A stretch of 64,000 bases of DNA from Thermococcus sp. SY098 (lineage in GTDB: Archaea; Methanobacteriota_B; Thermococci; Thermococcales; Thermococcaceae). The translations under genes were made by a program, and so were the position numbers. The notes beneath the pieces are model-generated. The model made no database searches. It had not been told where the DNA came from and saw only the letters and a program-made list of their open reading frames with translations. The DNA lies in contig NZ_CP141821.1 in NCBI RefSeq assembly GCF_035621495.1, forward strand, positions 1,764,760 to 1,828,759. Direction: 5' to 3'. Within the stretch, counting starts at the first letter, position 1. Each line of letters opens with the position of its first letter. Below are positions 59,395 through 64,000 of the stretch, piece after piece.

Positions 59395-59823
59395 ATGAGA
59401 ATTATTAACGCTGAAGGTCTCATATTGGGAAGACTTGCATCAAAAGTCGCCAAGATGCTCCTTGAGGGGGAAGAAGTCGTCATTGTCAATGCTGAAAAAG
59501 CTATAATCACTGGAAACAGAGAGGACATCTTTGCAAAGTATAAACAGAGAACTGAGCTTAGAACAAGGACAAACCCAAGAAGAGGTCCCTTCTATCCAAA
59601 GAGAAGTGACGAGATCGTTAGAAGAACAATTAGAGGGATGCTTCCATGGAAGACCGACAGAGGCAGGAAGGCTTTCAAGAGACTCAAAGTTTACGCCGGT
59701 GTTCCAAAGGAGTTTGAAGGAAGAGAGTTTGAGACAATAATGGAAGCACATATGTCAAGGCTTAAGACGCCCAAGTATGTGACGGTTGGGGAGGTTGCAA
59801 AGTATTTGGGTGGAAAGTTCTGA
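59395..59823 (+). CDS. rpl13: 50S ribosomal protein L13 (uL13)
   Basis: 142 residues. [22 protein letters not shown] at the start (in part) and [22 protein letters not shown] near 60 with [21 protein letters not shown] define L13. The TGA is fused to the S9 ribosome-binding site. Confidence 0.97.
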   Translation: MRIINAEGLILGRLASKVAKMLLEGEEVVIVNAEKAIITGNREDIFAKYKQRTELRTRTNPRRGPFYPKRSDEIVRRTIRGMLPWKTDRGRKAFKRLKVYAGVPKEFEGREFETIMEAHMSRLKTPKYVTVGEVAKYLGGKF

Positions 59824-59833
59824 GGTGATAATA

Positions 59834-60241
59834 ATGAGGATCATTCAAACGGCCGGAAAGAGAAAGACCGCAATTGCAAGGGCAACGATTAGAGAGGGTA
59901 AGGGCAGGATAAGGATCAACAACAAGCCCGTTGAGATTATTGAGCCTGAGATAGCAAGATTCACGATCCTTGAGCCGCTTATCCTAGCTGGTGAAGAAAT
60001 CGTCAGCAAAGTTGATATTGATGTCAAAGTACAGGGCGGAGGATTCATGGGGCAGGCTGAGGCTGCAAGAGTTGCAATTGCAAGGGCTTTAGTAGAGTGG
60101 ACAGGAGACATGAATCTCAAGGAGAAGTTTATGAAGTACGACAGAACAATGCTTGTCGGCGACAGCAGAAGAACTGAGCCACACAAGCCAAACAGGTCAA
60201 CAAAAGGTCCAAGGGCAAAGAGGCAAAAGAGCTATCGTTGA
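59834..60241 (+). CDS. rps9: 30S ribosomal protein S9 (uS9)
   Basis: 135 residues starting [19 protein letters not shown], ending [12 protein letters not shown], whose last Arg reaches the P-site tRNA. ATG 59834 follows TGAGGTGATAATA; the frame is open further up inside L13 but has no proper start there. Confidence 0.97.
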   Translation: MRIIQTAGKRKTAIARATIREGKGRIRINNKPVEIIEPEIARFTILEPLILAGEEIVSKVDIDVKVQGGGFMGQAEAARVAIARALVEWTGDMNLKEKFMKYDRTMLVGDSRRTEPHKPNRSTKGPRAKRQKSYR

Positions 60242-60298
60242 ATTGGTTTGCTTTCCTTTAAAACTTTAGTTTGGTTAAAACTTTAAAAGGTGATTTGG

Positions 60299-60496
60299 TT
60301 GATAGTTCCCGTGAGATGCTTTACATGTGGAAAGGTCATAGGTGATAAATACTACATCTTTAAAGAGCGTGTTGAGAAGGGCGAAGATCCTGAGAAAGTG
60401 CTTGATGACCTTGGATTGGAGAGATACTGCTGCAGGAGAATGCTCCTCACTCATGTTGAGTTGATTGATGACATAATGCAGTATAGGGTGTATTAA
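60299..60496 (+). CDS. rpoN: DNA-directed RNA polymerase subunit N
   Basis: 65 residues, the Rpb10 homologue. [15 protein letters not shown] and YCCRRM carry the CX2C...CC zinc site. The start is TTG 60299 behind AAAGGTGATTTGG, giving the normal subunit length; a GTG three codons earlier lies in the ribosome-binding site. Confidence 0.96.
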   Translation: MIVPVRCFTCGKVIGDKYYIFKERVEKGEDPEKVLDDLGLERYCCRRMLLTHVELIDDIMQYRVY

Positions 60497-60515
60497 AAAC
60501 CACATTTCTTTAGGT

Positions 60516-60593
60516 GGGGCCGTGGGGTAGCTTGGTCCATCCTCTCGGCCTGGGGCGCCGGAGACCCGGGTTCAAATCCCGGCGGCCCCACCA
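60516..60593 (+). tRNA. tRNA-Pro(GGG)
   Basis: Acceptor stem GGGGCCG/CGGCCCC, anticodon loop CTGGGGC (anticodon GGG) closed by TCGGC/GCCGG, short variable loop, T arm CCGGGTTCAAATCCCGG. The discriminator is A and CCA is encoded. It lies 19 nt behind rpoN and 21 nt before rpoK, inside the polymerase-subunit run. Confidence 0.97.
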
Positions 60594-60614
60594 AAATTGG
60601 CATAGGTGGTAAAC

Positions 60615-60788
60615 ATGTTCAAGTACACGAGATTTGAAAAGGCGAGAATCATTGGAGCAAGAGCACTGCAGATAGCAATGGGAGCTCCCGTCTTGATCGA
60701 CGTTCCAGAGGGCATAACCCCGTTAGATGCTGCAATATTGGAGTTTGAAAAGGGCATAATACCAATAACCGTTATAAGACCGAGCTGA
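60615..60788 (+). CDS. rpoK: DNA-directed RNA polymerase subunit K
   Basis: 57 residues, homologue of Rpb6/omega: [24 protein letters not shown] and the [18 protein letters not shown] end. It helps the largest subunit fold and assemble. ATG 60615 follows AGGTGGTAAAC. The enolase-like gene begins 6 nt later. Confidence 0.96.
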   Translation: MFKYTRFEKARIIGARALQIAMGAPVLIDVPEGITPLDAAILEFEKGIIPITVIRPS

Positions 60789-60794
60789 TGAAAG

Positions 60795-61820
60795 ATGACG
60801 ATAATAGAGAACGTTGTGGGTAGGGTTACAATCCTCAGAGGTGGCAAATATTCGATTGAAGTTGATGTTATAACCAGCTCTGGCTTTGGGAGATTTGCAG
60901 CTCCCGTTGACAAGAACCCTTCCCTATACATTGTTGAAGCCCACAGAGCTGTTAGCGAAGTAGATGAGATCATAGGACCTGAGCTAATTGGGTTTGATGC
61001 TCAAGAACAGGAGCTCATTGACAGTTATCTCTGGGAGATTGATGGGACGGACAATTTGAGCCATATAGGTGCCAACACTGCATTGGCTGTTTCAGTAGCT
61101 GTCGCAAAAGCTGCAGCTAACGTAAAGAAGATGCCTCTTTACAGCTACATCGGAGGAACATTTACAACGGAGCTTCCAGTGCCGCTCATCGGCTTTGCAA
61201 GTGATGATGCTTTTGAGTACTACGTTATGGTCAGAGATTTGATGGAGATAACAGATGTTGTTGATGCGATGGTCAAGATTGAAGAACACACAGAAAAAAT
61301 AAGTGTTGAGGAACTCTCAAAGGCTTCAGAAGTCGCAAGTGATGAACTTGGATTGGATATTGCAATAGGAATTGTTCAAAAAAGACCTCTTGAGCTTGAA
61401 GAAGTTCTCAGGACGGTTGAGGACAACAACATAGCATATATAAAGCCGCTTGGAGAAGAGGAGCTTTTCCTTGAGCTCATTGCCAGCACACATGGAGTTT
61501 TTGTTGATGGTGAATACCTCTTTAAGGAGAAGGATATACTTGATAGGAGGTACTACAACGCGCTTTCAATAAAGCCTATAAACTTCGGCACACTTACCGA
61601 CTTATACAACCTTGTGAATGATGCGAAATCCGAGAGGATTACGCCCATATTGGCTGAGGCAAAATTTGAATCGGCTGATGAGGCTTTGCCTCATATGGCT
61701 GTTGGGCTCAAATGCCCAGCTATAATGCTTTACAAAGATTCGCTCGTTAAAATAAACGAACTGATTAGGATAGCCGAAGATTTGGGTGAAAGAGGAAGGA
61801 TAATAACATTTGAGGGGTGA
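60795..61820 (+). CDS. Enolase-like protein, probably catalytically inactive
   Basis: 341 residues against about 430 for a true enolase. The enolase order can be followed: [13 protein letters not shown] where SGRGNPTVEVD-type text is expected, [26 protein letters not shown] (close to the GANAILGVS block), [11 protein letters not shown] in place of MNVINGG, and [21 protein letters not shown] near 250 (good match to KPNQIGTLTET). The Mg ligands have gone: IEDP reads IKPL and GDD reads VDG. Many archaea have the real enolase between rpoK and rps2, so this is probably a diverged remnant with another role. Confidence 0.85.
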   Translation: MTIIENVVGRVTILRGGKYSIEVDVITSSGFGRFAAPVDKNPSLYIVEAHRAVSEVDEIIGPELIGFDAQEQELIDSYLWEIDGTDNLSHIGANTALAVSVAVAKAAANVKKMPLYSYIGGTFTTELPVPLIGFASDDAFEYYVMVRDLMEITDVVDAMVKIEEHTEKISVEELSKASEVASDELGLDIAIGIVQKRPLELEEVLRTVEDNNIAYIKPLGEEELFLELIASTHGVFVDGEYLFKEKDILDRRYYNALSIKPINFGTLTDLYNLVNDAKSERITPILAEAKFESADEALPHMAVGLKCPAIMLYKDSLVKINELIRIAEDLGERGRIITFEG

Positions 61821-61825
61821 AAGGA

Positions 61826-62431
61826 ATGGATGAGTATTTGGTTCCACTCGACCAATATTTGGCGGCTGGAGTTCACATCGGAACACAGCAGAAAACTAAG
61901 GATATGAAGAAGTTCATATATAGGGTCAGGCAAGATGGTCTCTACGTTTTGGATGTTAGGAAGACGGATGAAAGGCTCCGCATTGCTGGTAAGTTCCTTG
62001 CAAAGTTTGAGCCAGACAAAATCTTAGCGGTCAGCGTTAGACTCTACGGTCAGAAGCCTGTTAAAAAGTTTGGCGAAGTTACAGGGGCAAGGGCAATTCC
62101 GGGGAGATTCCTTCCAGGGACAATGACAAATCCAGCAGTCAAAAACTTCTTTGAGCCAGATGTTCTGATTGTCACAGACCCAAGGGCTGACCACCAGGCA
62201 CTCAAGGAAGCTGTTGAAGTTGGAATTCCCATCGTGGCATTAGTTGACACCGAGAACTTGCTCAGCTACGTTGACTTGGCAATTCCAACAAACAACAAAG
62301 GTAGAAAGGCTCTGGCATTGATTTACTGGATACTTGCAAGGGAGATTCTCTATAACCGCAAAGAAATCGAGAGCAGAGAGGACTTCAAGGTTCCGGTTGA
62401 GGACTTTGAGATGAGGATTGTTAGGACTTGA
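61826..62431 (+). CDS. rps2: 30S ribosomal protein S2 (uS2)
   Basis: 201 residues. [23 protein letters not shown] at the start (in part), [11 protein letters not shown] near 90 and [27 protein letters not shown] near 115 match archaeal S2. ATG 61826 follows GGGGTGAAAGG and overlaps the end of the enolase-like gene region. Confidence 0.97.
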   Translation: MDEYLVPLDQYLAAGVHIGTQQKTKDMKKFIYRVRQDGLYVLDVRKTDERLRIAGKFLAKFEPDKILAVSVRLYGQKPVKKFGEVTGARAIPGRFLPGTMTNPAVKNFFEPDVLIVTDPRADHQALKEAVEVGIPIVALVDTENLLSYVDLAIPTNNKGRKALALIYWILAREILYNRKEIESREDFKVPVEDFEMRIVRT

Positions 62432-62514
62432 GCTTTCTTTTCTTCATTCTTAGCTTAATGATTTTAACCAAAATCCTATAAGCTCTTCTGCGTAACTTAT
62501 TTTGGGTGGTAGTG

Positions 62515-63393
62515 ATGATCAGGTATTCTGCTGTAGCGGGCAGCTTTTATCCTACTGGCGAAGAGCTGGTGATAATGCTTGAACGCTTTTTCAGTGACTT
62601 AGGAGAGCTTGGCAGTGAGAGAAAGATAACAGCGGGCGTTGCACCTCATGCTGGCTATGTTTTCTCTGGTTATACGGCTTCAAGAACATACAAAGCTATT
62701 TATGAAGATGGTCTTCCAGAGACATTCGTCATAATAGGGCCAAATCACACTGGCTTAGGCTCACCCGTTGCCGTATATCCAGAAGGAGAATGGATCACTC
62801 CGTTAGGAGGGGTTGAAGTTGATGCTGAGTTAGCCAGAGCAATTGTCAAGAGTTCCAGCATTGCCGACTTGGATGAGCTGGCTCACAAGTATGAGCATTC
62901 CATAGAGGTTCAACTACCATTTATACAGTACATAGTTGATAAGGCTGGTAAGGAAATCAAAATAGTGCCAATAGCTTTAGGGCTACAAGATGAAGAAGTT
63001 GCTGAAGATTTAGGAAAAGCAATTTTTGAAGCTTCCCATGAGCTTGGCAGAGATGTTGTTGTGATTGCAAGCACTGACATGATGCACTATGGCTACATGT
63101 ACGGCTACGTTCCCTTCAGGGCGAGGGGAGAAGACCTGCTCGGCAGGATTAAGGAGTGGGACTTCAGGGTTATTCAGAAAATCTTGGAATTTGACTACAA
63201 GGGCATGTTTGAGGAGATAAGGAAAATGGATCACACAATGTGCGGCCCGGGTGGAGTTGCCACTGGGATAGTGTTTTCAAGGTTAGCTGGAGCCCTTGAA
63301 GCAGAGCTTTTACACTACACCACAAGCTTTGAGGTCAGCAGAAGTACAGATGCAATAGTTGGCTATGCGTCGATTGTTATGAGAAAGCCTTGA
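62515..63393 (+). CDS. MEMO1 family protein
   Basis: 292 residues. [10 protein letters not shown] at the start, [17 protein letters not shown] near 43, GPNHTGLG near 75, [13 protein letters not shown] near 126 and [13 protein letters not shown] near 238 form the MEMO fold, related to extradiol dioxygenases with a His-rich metal site. The archaeal function is not settled. It lies just upstream of mevalonate kinase, a pairing common in Thermococcales that hints at isoprenoid metabolism. ATG 62515 follows GGGTGGTAGTG. Confidence 0.92.
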   Translation: MIRYSAVAGSFYPTGEELVIMLERFFSDLGELGSERKITAGVAPHAGYVFSGYTASRTYKAIYEDGLPETFVIIGPNHTGLGSPVAVYPEGEWITPLGGVEVDAELARAIVKSSSIADLDELAHKYEHSIEVQLPFIQYIVDKAGKEIKIVPIALGLQDEEVAEDLGKAIFEASHELGRDVVVIASTDMMHYGYMYGYVPFRARGEDLLGRIKEWDFRVIQKILEFDYKGMFEEIRKMDHTMCGPGGVATGIVFSRLAGALEAELLHYTTSFEVSRSTDAIVGYASIVMRKP

Positions 63394-63488
63394 CACCTCT
63401 CTTACTATTTTGAGACCAAAAGGAAAATAAATCTTGGGCTTTAAATTTCTTAGGGGTAAATTTCACTGGATTTAATGGAGGGTTCAAA

Positions 63489-64000
63489 ATGAGAGTTCTT
63501 GCATCAGCTCCTGCTAAAATTATTCTTTTCGGTGAGCACAGCGTCGTTTATGGAAAACCTGCTATAGCAGCGGCTATTGATTTGAGGACATACGTTTGGG
63601 CTGAGTTCAACAAGAACGGAAGGATTAGGATTGAGGCAAAGGATATTAAAATCCCTGGGTTAACCGTGTCTTTTTCGGAAAGTGAAATTTACTTTGAAAC
63701 AGATTATGGAAAAGCTGCAGAGGTTTTGAGCTACGTAAGAGAAGCCATAAACCTTGTTTTAGAGGAAGCAGGAAAGCAAAAAGGAGTTACGGTATCTATA
63801 ACGTCACAAATTCCTGTTGGTGCCGGTTTGGGTTCATCAGCCGCCGTAGCAGTTGCAACAATCGGTGCAGTTTCAAGACTTTTGGGCCTGGAGCTCACAA
63901 AGGAAGAAGTTGCAAAGCTCGGACATAAAACTGAGCTTTTAGTCCAGGGAGCTTCGAGTGGAATTGATCCAACAGTTTCGGCAATTGGTGGTTTCCTTTA
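63489..64000 (+). CDS. mvk: Mevalonate kinase, N-terminal part (cut by window edge)
   Basis: 170 codons are visible and the frame runs off the end. [23 protein letters not shown] at the start (in part) and [16 protein letters not shown] near 105, the GHMP kinase phosphate loop, identify it; [20 protein letters not shown] holds the catalytic Asp region. It phosphorylates mevalonate for archaeal isoprenoid lipids. GGAGGGTTC precedes the ATG. Confidence 0.95.
   Translation, partial: MRVLASAPAKIILFGEHSVVYGKPAIAAAIDLRTYVWAEFNKNGRIRIEAKDIKIPGLTVSFSESEIYFETDYGKAAEVLSYVREAINLVLEEAGKQKGVTVSITSQIPVGAGLGSSAAVAVATIGAVSRLLGLELTKEEVAKLGHKTELLVQGASSGIDPTVSAIGGFL

Noticed and set aside
58923-59528. 201-codon minus-strand frame opposite L18e and tRNA-Leu
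   Set aside because: It runs through the complement of a tRNA and a ribosomal gene; the end of its product is only the reverse of the tRNA.

Overview
The window reads as a chromosome segment of a hyperthermophilic archaeon of the order Thermococcales, most likely Thermococcus. Pointers are an SHII-type cytosolic sulfhydrogenase (shyBCDA), an NfnAB-type NADPH oxidoreductase, DUF257 proteins, an MCM helicase interrupted by three inteins, a GINS23-MCM pair, archaeal-type ribosomal operons with L14e/L18e/L19e/L32e/L34e, BRE/TATA promoters and strong GGTGA ribosome-binding sites. No plasmid, provirus, insertion sequence, CRISPR array or rRNA was seen. Two genes (thyX at the left end, mevalonate kinase at the right end) are cut by the window edge.

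Layout. 1-12.7 kb holds short mixed-strand units: thyX, a DUF257 protein, a HIT hydrolase, phosphoglycerate mutase, L10e, an MFS transporter, an AT-rich two-gene island of unknown function (membrane protein plus prenyltransferase-like toroid protein), a class V aminotransferase, a P-loop ATPase, archaeal asparagine synthetase, a nitroreductase and nfnBA. At 12.8 kb a site matching the SurR consensus lies between nfn and the divergent hydrogenase operon, so electron transfer between ferredoxin, NADPH and H2 is probably co-regulated. 16.8-21.5 kb carries a second DUF257 gene, RtcA coupled to an unknown protein, and metal-dependent hydrolases. 21.6-28.9 kb is GINS23 and MCM; the three inteins lie inside 51 codons of the helicase core. 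29.6-33.2 kb is a Na+-pumping methylmalonyl-CoA decarboxylase operon (A-D-C-B). Homoserine dehydrogenase, a ZPR1 zinc protein and SepF follow, then a 438-nt gap with an array of small GC-rich hairpins.

37.2-53.6 kb is one long ribosomal protein operon (SPOUT methyltransferase, L3 to L14e, including aIF1, RNase P p29, SecY, adenylate kinase, an EMC3/Oxa1-like insertase and cytidylate kinase), closed by a hairpin-plus-U-tract terminator. 53.7-63.4 kb continues with an SDR enzyme, Cbf5, a methyltransferase running into tRNA-Ser, then S13-S4-S11-RpoD, tRNA-Leu, L18e-L13-S9-RpoN, tRNA-Pro, RpoK, a degenerate enolase-like protein, S2, a MEMO-family protein and mevalonate kinase. Together this region makes the ribosome, part of RNA polymerase, three tRNAs and the start of isoprenoid lipid synthesis. 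Stop codons are very often fused to the next gene's ribosome-binding site.

No spectacular new system is obvious. The best candidates for something undescribed are the AT-rich toroid/membrane pair, the hairpin array, the degenerate enolase kept inside the RNA polymerase operon, the duplicated start region of asnA, and the unknown protein coupled to RtcA.
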